Shown: positions 16,806 through 24,953, numbered from the stretch's first letter. The stretch: 31,935 nt of DNA from CAZZBK01 sp964652155 (GCA_964652155.1 CAZZBK010000065.1:1-31935), one strand, 5' to 3'. Program-made: numbers and translations. The notes: generated from the letters alone by a model not told the origin.

Positions 16806-18664
16806 ATGGATCAGGACGAACGACTCGACGAATTACTGTTGCAGTGGCAGGAGCTCGAGGCGGCCGGCAAAGGGGTGAGCGTCGAGGTCTTGTGCCGCGA
16901 GTGTCCCGAGTTGGCCGAGCCTTTGCAGCGCAAGATCGAGGTGCTGCGGCAGTTCAATCAGTTTTTGCATCGTGCCACCTCGGCCGAGCCGCACGTAACG
17001 CTTGATCGACGTGGCGAAACGCGTCGTGCGCCGCCGCCGAAAATCCCTGGTTTCGACATTGTCGGCCAATTGGGTTTGGGCGGCATGGGGGTCGTCTACT
17101 TGGCGAGCCAAACGGCCCTGCGGCGGAACGTGGCGATCAAGGTGATCGAGTTGGCGCGCAAGACCACGAGCGAATCGCGGCAACGGTTCCGCGCCGAGGC
17201 CGAGACCGTCGCGCGGCTCCAGCATCCGAACATCCGCCAGTTGTACGAGGTCGGCGAGCACGACGGGCGACCGTACCTGGTGATGGAATATGTCGAGGGG
17301 GACACGCTCGCGCAGCGGATTCAAGGCCAGCCGTGGCCCGCGCGCCCGGCGGCCGAATTGATCCTCACGCTCGCGCAGGCGATGGAGTACGCCCACTCGC
17401 AGGGAGTTATTCATCGCGACCTCAAGCCGGGCAACATCATGTTGTCGCGCTTGATCGATCATCGCGACGACGACGGTGGCTCGTTTCGGCTCATCACGGC
17501 CGAGGCCTCGACGCGCCCCTGGAGCGGCTTGGCGCGGATCACCGACTTTGGTGTCGCCAAAGACCTCGCGGACGACGCGCAGGTGACCAGCCCCGACGAA
17601 CTGCTGGGCACCCCGAGCTACATGGCTCCCGAGCAGACCGGTCGTTTTCCGCGGCCCATCACTCCGGCGACCGACGTGTACGGACTGGGGGCCGTGTTGT
17701 ACGAGCTGCTCACCGGCCGACCGCCGTTCAACACCGGCTCGGCGGTCGACACGATTTTGCAAGTCGTCAGCGACGAGCCGGTCCGTCCGCGTCAACTGCG
17801 ACCCAACGTGCCGTTGGATTTGGAGACGATCGCGCTCAAGTGCCTGGCCAAGGAACCCTCGCGGCGGTACGCATCGGCCGCGGCGCTGGGGGACGACCTG
17901 CGACGATTCTTGATGGGAGAGCCGATCCAAGCCCGGCGGCCGTCATGGGGTGAACGGGCCACCAAGTGGGTGCGCCGCAATCGGCAGCTCGCCACCATGC
18001 ACGCGGTGGCCGTCATCGCCGCGTGCAGCATGATGAGCACCCTGTGGATTTACAACAACACGCTCAAAAGCGCGCTGCAACAATTGCAGACCGAGCGGCT
18101 CAATGCCGTCGGCGCCGAAGCCGAGGCCGTGCGTCAACAGCAACGGGCCGAAGCCGAGCGCGAACAGGCTCAAGAGGACCTGACGCGAATCAAGACGATC
18201 GTCGATCGCGTGCTGGCCAATGGGCGACTCGATACACTCAAGCGCTCGGCCGACGGCGACATTGACCCCGCCGACGCTCAGCAAGTCCATCTGCGGATGA
18301 TGCTCGAAGGGATCGAATTCTATCGTTTGTTCGCCGAGCGGGGCGAGTTCGAGCCGCAGGTGCAGGCCGAGTTCGCCCGCTATTTGCANNNNNNNNNNNN
18401 NNNNNNNNNNNNNNNNNNNNNNNNNNNNNNNNNNNNNNNNNNNNNNNNNNNNNNNNNNNNNNNNNNNNNNNNNNNNNNNNNNNNNNNNGCGTGATGGCCC
18501 AGTCGGCCTATCGCCTTTGCCTGCAAAGCGTCGACCTCCGTTTACAACGGGGGCCGAACTCCGAGCGCTGGCAGCAATTTCGCGCCGAGGTTGTGACCTC
18601 GCTGGCCCAATTGCCAGCTGTCGAGCCCAACGCCCCCGCCAAGCCGACCGTGGCCGGCTCGTAG
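16806..18664 (+). CDS. Receptor-like serine/threonine protein kinase (interrupted by assembly gap)
   Basis: The N-terminal 75 residues are the small helical region usual in planctomycete kinases (LDELLLQWQELEAAG, CPELAEPL). The kinase domain spans about 82-370: glycine loop GLGGMGVVY (90-98), VAIK lysine Lys112, HRDLKPGN (203-210), ITDFG (245-249) and MAPEQ (273-277). All catalytic residues are present. A single transmembrane helix follows (about 396-416), then a Gln/Glu-rich coiled coil. At 18388 the sequence enters a 100-N gap; after it, 18491-18664 reads as a plausible C-terminal end (VMAQSAYRLCLQSVDLRL ... TVAGS stop). The two sides are in different frames across the gap, which means nothing because its true size is unknown. 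That the end belongs to the same protein is likely but unproven. It is co-transcribed with the sigma factor. Confidence 0.85.
18389..18488. other. Assembly gap (100 N)
   Basis: Exactly 100 N, the conventional placeholder for a scaffold gap of unknown size. It lies in the C-terminal extracytoplasmic part of the kinase gene. Confidence 0.98.
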
Positions 18665-18680
18665 CACGGCGTGCATTTTG

Positions 18681-18711
18681 TTAGCCGCGCTCCGCTCTGC
18701 GTCGCGGCTAA
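18681..18711. repeat. GTTAGCCGCG-family hairpin
   Basis: TTAGCCGCG (18681-18689) pairs with CGCGGCTAA (18703-18711) around a 13-nt loop. It is located between the convergent ends of the kinase and oxidase genes, so it may act as a bidirectional terminator. Related sequences occur at 20053-20069, 24044-24054 and 26507-26586. Confidence 0.75.
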
Positions 18712-18728
18712 CTTTGAGAACAGCGTGA

Positions 18729-19919
18729 TTAAGCGAGCAGCGAGCGATTGATGTCGCGCAGCGTGGCGCAACCGCAAGCTTGCATGGCGCTGCGCAACTC
18801 GTCGCCGAGCAGTTCGAGCACGCGTCGCACCCCCGCCTCGCCTTCGGCGGCCAAGGCCCAAGCGTAAGGGCGACCGACGAGCACCCCGCGCGCACCCAAG
18901 GCCAAGGCCTTGAACACATCGGTGCCGCGCCGCACGCCCGAGTCAAGAAACACCTCGCACTTGCCGCCGACCGCCTCGACCACACCGCCGAGCATGTCGA
19001 TCGTGGCGGGCATGCCATCGAGACGTCGTCCGCCGTGATTCGAGACCACGATGCCGTCGAGCCCCAAAGCCACCGCGCGTCGAGCGTCGTCGGCGCGAAG
19101 CACCCCCTTGATGAGCAACGGCAACTTGGTGACCGAGCGAAGCCACTCGAACACCTCCCAGGTCATGCCCTGATCCCAGGCTTCGCGGTTCCAGCGAAGG
19201 AGCTCCGCATGACTCGCGTTGCGGTCGAACTGGGTAAAGCCCTGATCGGTGAGTTGCTTGAGGAGCATGTCGCGCGGCAGGGCAAAGCCGTGCCGCAGGT
19301 CCGGATCCTTGCGTTCGCCCAAATCGACCGTCAGCACCAGCGCCTTGTAACCGGCGTGCTCGGCCCGTTGCACCAATCGCTTGGCCACGTCGCGGTCCTT
19401 GGGCATGTAAAGTTGAAACCACTTGGGTCCCACGCTGGCGGCGGCGACCTCTTCGACGCTATTACAGACGCTCGAGCTTACGCCCTGCAGCGTGTCGAAT
19501 GCCGTGGCCGCGCGTGCGGCGGCTGCCGCGCCTTCTGGATGATAGAGCCGTAGCGCGGCGACTGGGGCCAGCATGACCGGCAGTGCGATCCGCGTGCCGA
19601 GCACCGTGGTCGAGGTGTCGACCGTCGCCACACCGGTCAATAACGGCGGCAGCAGTTTGATGCGTCCGAAGGCGGCAACGTTTTCGCGCAGCGTGATCTG
19701 ATCGGTGGAGCCGCTCGAAATGTAGTCGAAAGTCGACTCCGGCAATTTTGCCCGAGCCAGTGTCTCGAATTCGCTTGCGCTGGCGATGGATGACACGGTC
19801 GCGGCGGTTGATGGTGGAGCGTCACCCGCCGCTTGAGCCGCCTGGGCGTTGGCGGGTGCGTTGAGTCCCGCCGCTCCCGCTCCGAGAGCCAGCCACTGTG
19901 CAAAGGTTCGTCGGTTCAT
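18729..19919 (-). CDS. FMN-dependent alpha-hydroxy-acid oxidase/dehydrogenase with Tat-like signal
   Basis: This 396-residue protein belongs to the FMN alpha-hydroxy-acid oxidase family (LldD, glycolate oxidase, lactate oxidase), which oxidises L-2-hydroxy acids such as lactate or glycolate to 2-oxo acids. Family residues are visible: FDYISSG (Tyr66), PVMLAPVAAL, WFQLY (Tyr171), LIKGVL (Lys271), catalytic His295 in SNHGGRRLD with Arg298, and the FMN-phosphate loop DSGVRRG (326-332). The N-terminus NRRTFAQWLALGAGAAG followed by an Ala-rich segment resembles a twin-arginine export signal, so the folded flavoprotein may be exported. Most relatives are cytoplasmic or bound to the inner membrane. 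No cytochrome b2-like heme domain is present. The upstream region is lost in the adjacent gap. Confidence 0.88.
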   Translation of the reverse strand: MNRRTFAQWLALGAGAAGLNAPANAQAAQAAGDAPPSTAATVSSIASASEFETLARAKLPESTFDYISSGSTDQITLRENVAAFGRIKLLPPLLTGVATVDTSTTVLGTRIALPVMLAPVAALRLYHPEGAAAAARAATAFDTLQGVSSSVCNSVEEVAAASVGPKWFQLYMPKDRDVAKRLVQRAEHAGYKALVLTVDLGERKDPDLRHGFALPRDMLLKQLTDQGFTQFDRNASHAELLRWNREAWDQGMTWEVFEWLRSVTKLPLLIKGVLRADDARRAVALGLDGIVVSNHGGRRLDGMPATIDMLGGVVEAVGGKCEVFLDSGVRRGTDVFKALALGARGVLVGRPYAWALAAEGEAGVRRVLELLGDELRSAMQACGCATLRDINRSLLA

Positions 19920-19952
19920 GTGAGGGGCGCGGGGGTGTGGGTGTATTCGTTA

Positions 19953-20052
19953 NNNNNNNNNNNNNNNNNNNNNNNNNNNNNNNNNNNNNNNNNNNNNNNN
20001 NNNNNNNNNNNNNNNNNNNNNNNNNNNNNNNNNNNNNNNNNNNNNNNNNNNN
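19953..20052. other. Assembly gap (100 N)
   Basis: Exactly 100 N. The left flank ends ATTCGTTA and the right flank begins with the second half of a GTTAGCCGCG-type palindrome, so the assembly probably broke in this repeat. Confidence 0.98.
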
Positions 20053-20069
20053 AGCGGAGCGCGGCTAAC
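20053..20069. repeat. Half of a GTTAGCCGCG-family palindrome at gap edge
   Basis: AGCGGAGCGCGGCTAAC starts directly at the first base after the gap. It corresponds to the right arm of the hairpin family seen at 18681-18711 and 26507-26586. The matching left arm may begin with the GTTA that ends the sequence before the gap. Confidence 0.6.
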
Positions 20070-20092
20070 ACCATACTATACCAATGCGCATC

Positions 20093-20124
20093 ACTCCTCC
20101 ACTCCTCCACTCCTCCACTCCTCC
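20093..20124. repeat. ACTCCTCC tandem repeat, four units
   Basis: Four perfect 8-bp units ACTCCTCC lie between the gap and the transglutaminase-like gene. The unit length suits slippage; no function is evident. Confidence 0.9.
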
Positions 20125-20141
20125 ACTTGTCTTCCTCCACT

Positions 20142-20171
20142 CCGTGTTCATCAGTGTTCATCCGTGGTTCC
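20142..20171 (-). repeat. Dispersed CCACGGATGAACAC-type repeat
   Basis: On the minus strand this reads GGAACCACGGATGAACAC followed by TGATGAACACGG. Strings of this kind (giving spurious peptides such as PRMNTDEHG) occur dispersed in many unrelated bacterial genomes. It abuts the 3' end of the transglutaminase-like gene. Confidence 0.6.
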
Positions 20172-20177
20172 ATTTCC

Positions 20178-21722
20178 TTATTGCTCTTCCAGCACTTCGA
20201 TCTTGAGCTGTCCCAGCAACTGAAAGACGCTCAAGAACGAGGCAAACAGATCGGACTGTTCGAGGCTGCTGTGGCCGACGGTCAAGTAGGCCGCGTCGAT
20301 GCCGCCACGCCCAAGCGTGCCGTCGAGCCCCACCCAACGGCCGCTTAAATGCACGTCGGTCCACATGTGGAACACGAAACTCTGCGCGGCGGGGACGTAA
20401 ACCAGCCCCATCACGACTCGAGCAGGGATCTTCCGCGCGCGACACAGTGCCGCGAGCAACACGGCATGCTCGGTACAGTCGCCGCGGCGCGACCGGGCGA
20501 CCTCGGCCGCCGAAGCAAACGCCTGCGTGAATTCCTTGTCTTTGACCGCTTGCCGCACAAAGGCTTCGAGCCGCACGGCGGTCTTCCACGGGTCGGTCTC
20601 GTCCAGGGCCGCCGATTTGGCCAGTTCCATGATCAGCGGGTCGTCGCTTTGAATGAGCGCGCTACTCTGCAAGTCGGCCGGTGCAGCGGGGCTCTCGACG
20701 GCACTGGGGCCGGCCGTGTCGCCACGCACGCGCTGCACAACGATCTCGGCCGAGTTGGGTCCCGTCGACTTCACGCTCTGCCCCAGGCTGGGCTTGAACA
20801 AAGTGCTCGGGTCGGCACCGGCGACCGTCACGAGGTACCGTGCCCGGTTCGCGTCGTGACCCTGTTTCATCGGCTGCTTGAGCGCGACGGTTGTGGCCAC
20901 TCCCAGGTCGAGTGGCCGCTCGGTCGATGGCTTGCGCAGCGCCCGTTCTTTCGTTGCGCGATAGCTCGACTGTCCGAGGGCCGTGAACTCGGTCTTCAAT
21001 ATCTCGCCGTGTTCGTCGAGCCAACTGGTCGAGCGAATTGGCTGCGCACCGCTGAGCGTCATCGTTTGTTCGACGCGCAAGAGTCGCGCCGATTGATCGA
21101 GCAGCTTGGTCGATTCGAAGTTCACCGCCGAAAGTTCGATCGTGGCGACTTGCAGGATGAACGGCAACAGCATCGACAGCGTGCGTCGCTCGCCGGGCTG
21201 CATGGGCCGCTCGCGGAGGCTGCGTGTTGCGGCCTCGAAGCCGCCGAACGAGTGCTTCCAGGGGAGCGACCGGGTCTGCGCCGACCCGCTGCCGGTGGTG
21301 GTGATGACGAGTTGCTCCCCCTCGACCACGCCCGACACGTTCAGCGGCTGCTCGCTCTGCCGCATCACGCTGTCGAAGCGAACGAGCTTGCCGTCGGTCG
21401 TGTCCCAGGTGGTGTAACGGAGCGATTGCTCACTAGAGTCGCCAAAGCGTTGCACCTTGAGTTGCGTCTCCGAGTCGGTGCGCAGCAAGTCGCGGCCGTC
21501 GAGTTGCTCGCGTCGGGTGGTGGTGTGCGTGGTGCCGACTTGGGTCCCTTGCATCTCGATGACGTCCCAATGGTCGGTAGCTCGGGCTGAATCGGCCTGG
21601 GGCGCGACCAGCGCAGGCGGATGCTTCGGTGTCTCGCCGCAAGCAGCGCAGAACAATAGCAAGCTGCTGAGTGTCACGAGGCAGACAGCCTGCCGTGGTC
21701 GTGGTGCTATCGTCGGGGTCAT
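20178..21722 (-). CDS. Transglutaminase-like cysteine-protease-fold protein, exported
   Basis: The 514-residue protein has an N-terminal hydrophobic signal (residues 11-27) ending in CAAC, where Cys28 could be lipidated, although the lipobox is imperfect. The middle (30-390) is beta-rich and unrecognised (THTTTRREQLDGRDLLRTDS, PWKHSFGGFEAATRSL). The C-terminal transglutaminase-core domain shows the triad Cys416 in SRRGDCTEHAVLLAALCRA, His452 in FVFHMWTDV and Asp467 in WVGLDGT. Bacterial members are usually peptidases or peptide-bond hydrolases rather than cross-linking enzymes. ATG 21722 is chosen because the signal peptide starts there; the frame is open to 21935 but the extra 71 residues look non-coding. 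No strong ribosome-binding site is visible. The gene stands alone next to the gap. Confidence 0.8.
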   Translation of the reverse strand: MTPTIAPRPRQAVCLVTLSSLLLFCAACGETPKHPPALVAPQADSARATDHWDVIEMQGTQVGTTHTTTRREQLDGRDLLRTDSETQLKVQRFGDSSEQSLRYTTWDTTDGKLVRFDSVMRQSEQPLNVSGVVEGEQLVITTTGSGSAQTRSLPWKHSFGGFEAATRSLRERPMQPGERRTLSMLLPFILQVATIELSAVNFESTKLLDQSARLLRVEQTMTLSGAQPIRSTSWLDEHGEILKTEFTALGQSSYRATKERALRKPSTERPLDLGVATTVALKQPMKQGHDANRARYLVTVAGADPSTLFKPSLGQSVKSTGPNSAEIVVQRVRGDTAGPSAVESPAAPADLQSSALIQSDDPLIMELAKSAALDETDPWKTAVRLEAFVRQAVKDKEFTQAFASAAEVARSRRGDCTEHAVLLAALCRARKIPARVVMGLVYVPAAQSFVFHMWTDVHLSGRWVGLDGTLGRGGIDAAYLTVGHSSLEQSDLFASFLSVFQLLGQLKIEVLEEQ

Positions 21723-22383
21723 GGCGATTGGCGCGGATGTGAGGGGGATGCGGACGGTGCCGATTACTATAACTGATCGCCGAATAATCTTCGCCTCACT
21801 CGCCGAACCCAGGGCACCGCGGTTACGTATCGCTACTAAGGGAGGTGAGACGCACTCCATAGAGCCCCGAGCGCGGTCCTGCTTTTTGAGCCGCTGAGAG
21901 CTCGCAAAATCGCGGGGGATGAAATGGATCGCCAATTTTCTGTGATCGTTGCAACTTCTCGTTTTCTATCAGAGATTCTCGCCCGCTTTGTTCTGTGATC
22001 GAACCCTACGCGCCGGCGAAGTGCTAGAGTTTTCATGCCAGTTCAAAGCGTTCCCGATCCGCTCGGCGGACGAGCGTTGCGAGCACGGCCCCCTCGACTC
22101 TGGGAGATCAAGAGTTCCGGACATAACGGAGATGCCGGGTACGGTGGGCGAGGGATCGCCGAACTTGTTCGCGATCCAATCTCGTTTGAATGACTGTGAC
22201 CTAGAGTTCTCAAGAATTGTTCGGAACCGCACTGCTAACTCCCACCGGCCCGAGCCGGCGACCCCCCCCACACGGCGACTACCGTCGCACGTGGGACGAG
22301 CTTATCAGCCGCTTGTTCCCTGAGTGTTTCGCCGGCGGGTCTTAACCGACCCCACCTTCATTCGTTTGTTAAAAAGGTGTGGA
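21723..22383. other. Divergent intergenic region, no gene seen
   Basis: No convincing coding region on either strand. It contains a -10-like TATAGT on the minus strand (21766-21771) that could serve the transglutaminase-like gene. It also has an 11-bp direct repeat TTCTGTGATCG at 21938-21948 and 21991-22001, a CCGGC/GCCGG hairpin (22245-22258), and a GGGTC/GACCC hairpin (22337-22352) just before the next gene. Confidence 0.5.
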
Positions 22384-23109
22384 ATGGGGTTCTTGAAAAA
22401 ACTGTTCCGGAACGTCTTCCGCGATGGGCAAACGCCCGAATACTCCAGCAGCTTCGATCGCTTGAGCGAAGAAGAGCTGGAAGCCCATCTCGGCATTGTG
22501 CGTTACGGTGATTTTGTACTGACCGACGCCGTGCGTCCCAGCTACGACCTGCAGGTCGTGCCGATGCAAGGCTTCCGTCATGATATGTATCGCGACGAAG
22601 ACAACCGCACGCAGGTGCCCGTCATCATGGCGGCTGCCAGCTCGCAACGACTCTTCGACGTGTTCATCGACCTGCTCGACCCGCTCGGGCAAGAGGTCGA
22701 CGTGGTGCTCGAAACGAGCCACCAACGCGGCGGCCGCGGCCATACCGACATGTACCGCGAGAACATCGATCTGCCCGTGCTCAAAAGCATTCTGTGTGAG
22801 TACGAAGATTTACTGCTCGACGACGGCTGCACGGGCATTGCGGTGCTCAACCCGCATATCCCACTCGAGGTGCAGTTCGACGAGCACAAGCTGCTGATCT
22901 GCTACGGCGAGGATTTGCAGCCGTTCGAGGAAGTCTTGCGCCGCCACGGCATTCATGGCAAGGACCAAATTCGCTTCATCACGGAAGCCGAACACGTCCA
23001 TTCGTCGAGCGACTACTTTCATCAGCAGTTCGAGGAACTGCGCACCCGGCTTGGCATGGACGGCTTCCACGAAGCCCACGGCCATGCCGACGATGCCGGC
23101 TGCGTCTGA
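22384..23109 (+). CDS. Conserved-looking hypothetical protein, 241 residues
   Basis: I do not recognise the family. The protein starts MGFLKKLFRNVFRDG, a basic amphipathic segment that could touch the membrane. It is then acidic and soluble, with no signal peptide or transmembrane helix. Notable segments are FDRLSEEELEAHLGIVRYGD, DVVLETSHQRGGRGHTD, EYEDLLLDDGCTGIAVLNP, PLEVQFDEHKLLICYGEDLQ and RFITEAEHVHSSSDYFHQQF, ending in a His/Asp-rich tail (HEAHGHADDAGC). Codon use matches the neighbours, so it is a real gene. ATG 22384 has AAGGTG about 5 nt upstream; a 20-codon upstream extension looks spurious. A strong hairpin (23145-23176) follows. Confidence 0.8.
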   Translation: MGFLKKLFRNVFRDGQTPEYSSSFDRLSEEELEAHLGIVRYGDFVLTDAVRPSYDLQVVPMQGFRHDMYRDEDNRTQVPVIMAAASSQRLFDVFIDLLDPLGQEVDVVLETSHQRGGRGHTDMYRENIDLPVLKSILCEYEDLLLDDGCTGIAVLNPHIPLEVQFDEHKLLICYGEDLQPFEEVLRRHGIHGKDQIRFITEAEHVHSSSDYFHQQFEELRTRLGMDGFHEAHGHADDAGCV

Positions 23110-23144
23110 GCGTCGGCTCTCGCATCGCCTCATCCATCGCTGAT

Positions 23145-23176
23145 TCCGAGCCAGGGACGTAAGTCCCCGGCTCGGA
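23145..23176. terminator. Strong intergenic hairpin
   Basis: TCCGAGCC (23145-23152) plus GGGAC (23154-23158) pair with GTCCC (23163-23167) and GGCTCGGA (23169-23176) around a GTAA loop, with one A/C mismatch. It lies 35 nt after the hypothetical gene and before the promoter of the YccA-like gene. The GGGAC-GTAA-GTCCC centre resembles that of 24066-24085, so it may also belong to a dispersed family. Confidence 0.6.
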
Positions 23177-23188
23177 TTATCACGCTCG

Positions 23189-23218
23189 TTGCCCAAACCG
23201 GCTCGACTCCGCTATGAT
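23189..23218 (+). promoter_or_regulatory. Candidate promoter for the YccA-like gene
   Basis: TTGCCC (23189-23194) and TATGAT (23213-23218) with 18 bp between. Transcription would start near 23225, about 40 nt before ATG 23265, which has GAAGGT as ribosome-binding site. Confidence 0.45.
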
Positions 23219-23264
23219 GAGCATGCTCCGCTCATTCATCATTCACTTCTGAAGGTCCCCGACC

Positions 23265-24014
23265 ATGCGCACCGGCAACCCCATGCTCACTGCCGAGGCT
23301 TTTCAGCCCAGCAAGCTCTTTCAAATCGAAGATCGCGTCTCGACCACGATGACGCTGTCGGGAACCGTGTTGAAAACGGCGCTGCTGCTCGCGGTCGTAA
23401 TGGCCAGCGCCGGCCTCAGTTGGTGGCAAGTCAGCTTGGGAGCTATGCAGCCAGGCGTGTTGATTGCCGTCGGCTCGATCGGCGGTTTCATCTTGGCGCT
23501 CATTACCACCTTTCGCCCCACGGCAGCCCCGTACACCAGTCCGTTCTACGCCGCGGCCGAGGGACTGTTTCTTGGCGCGCTCTCGATTATGTTCGAGACC
23601 CGCTACCCGGGCATTGCCTTTCAGGCGGTCGCCCTCACCTTTGGCACGCTGGCCGCGCTGCTGCTCGCCTACTCGTCGGGGCTCATCAAGCCCAGCGAGA
23701 ACTTTAAGCTCGGCGTGGCGGCCGCCACCGGCGGACTCTGTTTGCTCTATCTCGTCAGCTTCGTGCTGAGTTTCTTTCAGATCAGCATTCCGTTCATTCA
23801 CCAGTCCGGCACGATCGGCATCGCTTTCTCGGGCTTTGTGGTCATTTTGGCCGCGATGAATTTGGTGCTCGATTTTGATTTCATCGAAAGCGGCTGCGAC
23901 TCCGGCGCTCCCAAGTACATGGAGTGGTACGCCGCCTTCGGCCTGCTCGTCACGCTGGTCTGGCTGTACGTCGAAATCCTCCGCTTGCTGTCGAAGCTCC
24001 GCTCGCGCGATTAG
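23265..24014 (+). CDS. Bax inhibitor-1/YccA family membrane protein
   Basis: This 249-residue protein has about seven transmembrane helices and the long hydrophilic N-terminus of the bacterial BI-1/YccA (COG4760-like) group. Family features include the opening RTGNPML, the block TSPFYAAAEGLFLGALS, and the C-terminal acidic membrane segment NLVLDFDFIESGCDSGAPKY, which in homologues carries the paired aspartates proposed to act as a pH-sensing calcium-leak latch. MEWYAAFGLLVTLVWLYVEI follows. Its role in bacteria is not settled: YccA of E. coli binds and inhibits FtsH. It has its own promoter candidate and is flanked by hairpins, so it is likely monocistronic. Confidence 0.92.
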   Translation: MRTGNPMLTAEAFQPSKLFQIEDRVSTTMTLSGTVLKTALLLAVVMASAGLSWWQVSLGAMQPGVLIAVGSIGGFILALITTFRPTAAPYTSPFYAAAEGLFLGALSIMFETRYPGIAFQAVALTFGTLAALLLAYSSGLIKPSENFKLGVAAATGGLCLLYLVSFVLSFFQISIPFIHQSGTIGIAFSGFVVILAAMNLVLDFDFIESGCDSGAPKYMEWYAAFGLLVTLVWLYVEILRLLSKLRSRD

Positions 24015-24065
24015 GGCGAGTGTTCTCGCCGTTCCGACCACGTTAGCCGCGACTCCTCGAACGAG

Positions 24066-24085
24066 CGGGAGACGTCAGTCTCCCG
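24066..24085. terminator. Perfect hairpin after the YccA-like gene
   Basis: CGGGAGAC (24066-24073), GTCA loop, GTCTCCCG (24078-24085). It is 52 nt after the stop codon and there is no T run. It may be a dispersed repeat used as terminator. A GTTAGCCGCGAC fragment (24043-24054) lies just before it. Confidence 0.55.
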
Positions 24086-24125
24086 ATAAGTCGGAATCAC
24101 CCAGCCGCTCACCATCGCGAACCAT

Positions 24126-24145
24126 CGGGGGCCTGACGACCCCCG
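24126..24145. terminator. G/C hairpin upstream of the lipoprotein gene
   Basis: CGGGGG (24126-24131) pairs with CCCCCG (24140-24145) around an 8-nt loop. It is the second hairpin in the 250-bp gap between the YccA-like gene and the lipoprotein gene. Confidence 0.4.
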
Positions 24146-24265
24146 CTCATTATTCGTATCGTCACGCGCCAGCATTGCTAGCGCGGCCAGAAACGTCCCT
24201 TGCCGCGTTGGGTCTGAATTGACACACTACGCCCCCTTGTTCATCCACCTCGGGCGGCTCCTGTC

Positions 24266-24928
24266 GTGCGCAATTTCCGACTCCCTACGCACCATGCACT
24301 CTCGCTGCGCTTTCCAGCGCTCGCGCTCGTCGTGTGCGTCGCGCTGGTCGGCTGCTCCCTGTGGCGACCCTCGGGCCCCCCCGTCGTGCATCAGAATCCG
24401 CTCTTTATCCCGGCCGTCGATTGCGACCTGGTCTGGGATCAAATCGTCGATTCGGTCGACGACGACTTCGACATCGAGCGCGAAGATCGCGTGAAGCGCG
24501 TCGGCGATGTATTGACCGTCGGCCGCATCGAGACCGTGCCGCTCGTGAGTGCCACGTACCTGGAGCCCTGGCGGCGCGACACGGTCGAGAGCTACGATCG
24601 GCTCGAAGCCACACTGCAATCGATGCGCCGTCGCGCGGTCGTGCAGGTGATCCCGACCGACGGCGGCTACCTGGTCGACGTGACGGTGTATAAGGAACTT
24701 GAGGACGCGCTGCGTCCTGACTTTGCTCCCACGGCAGCCGCGGCCTTCCGCAACTACTCGTCGAACATCGACCGCCATGATCGCCCGATCGAGAACCAAC
24801 CCACGCAAGCCGGTTGGATTCCGCGCGGTCGCGACCCCGCGCTCGAGAACCAAATCATCGATCATCTGCGCAAGCGGCTGGGGAGCAACGTCGGCGTGCA
24901 GAGCCCGTCCCGGCCGTCATGGTTCTAA
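24266..24928 (+). CDS. Lipoprotein of unknown function
   Basis: The 220-residue protein starts at GTG 24266; a GGGCGG sequence precedes it at a long spacing. It has a signal peptide with a good lipobox ALVGC (Cys30), so it should be lipid-anchored. The mature part opens with a Pro-rich spacer, then a compact alpha/beta region (LVWDQIVDSVDDDFDIERED, RRRAVVQVIPTDGGYLVDVT, VYKELEDALRPDFA). The tail is polar (residues 165-220). The pattern WDQIVDSVDDDFDIERE, then a VQVIP-x-x-GGYLVDVTVYKE strand pair, appears conserved-like, but I know no function. It lies 114 bp before the Tat-signal oxidoreductase gene, which has its own promoter candidate. Confidence 0.82.
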   Translation: MRNFRLPTHHALSLRFPALALVVCVALVGCSLWRPSGPPVVHQNPLFIPAVDCDLVWDQIVDSVDDDFDIEREDRVKRVGDVLTVGRIETVPLVSATYLEPWRRDTVESYDRLEATLQSMRRRAVVQVIPTDGGYLVDVTVYKELEDALRPDFAPTAAAAFRNYSSNIDRHDRPIENQPTQAGWIPRGRDPALENQIIDHLRKRLGSNVGVQSPSRPSWF

Positions 24929-24953
24929 GCGCCAGCCTTTTCGGCCGATTTGG

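Noticed and set aside
20093..20124. CRISPR-like array
   Set aside because: The ACTCCTCC units are contiguous 8-mers without spacers. No cas genes are present in the window.
21838..21860. Strong Shine-Dalgarno-like AAGGGAGGTGAG
   Set aside because: No start codon followed by an open frame lies at a suitable distance; the nearby GTG frame ends after five codons.
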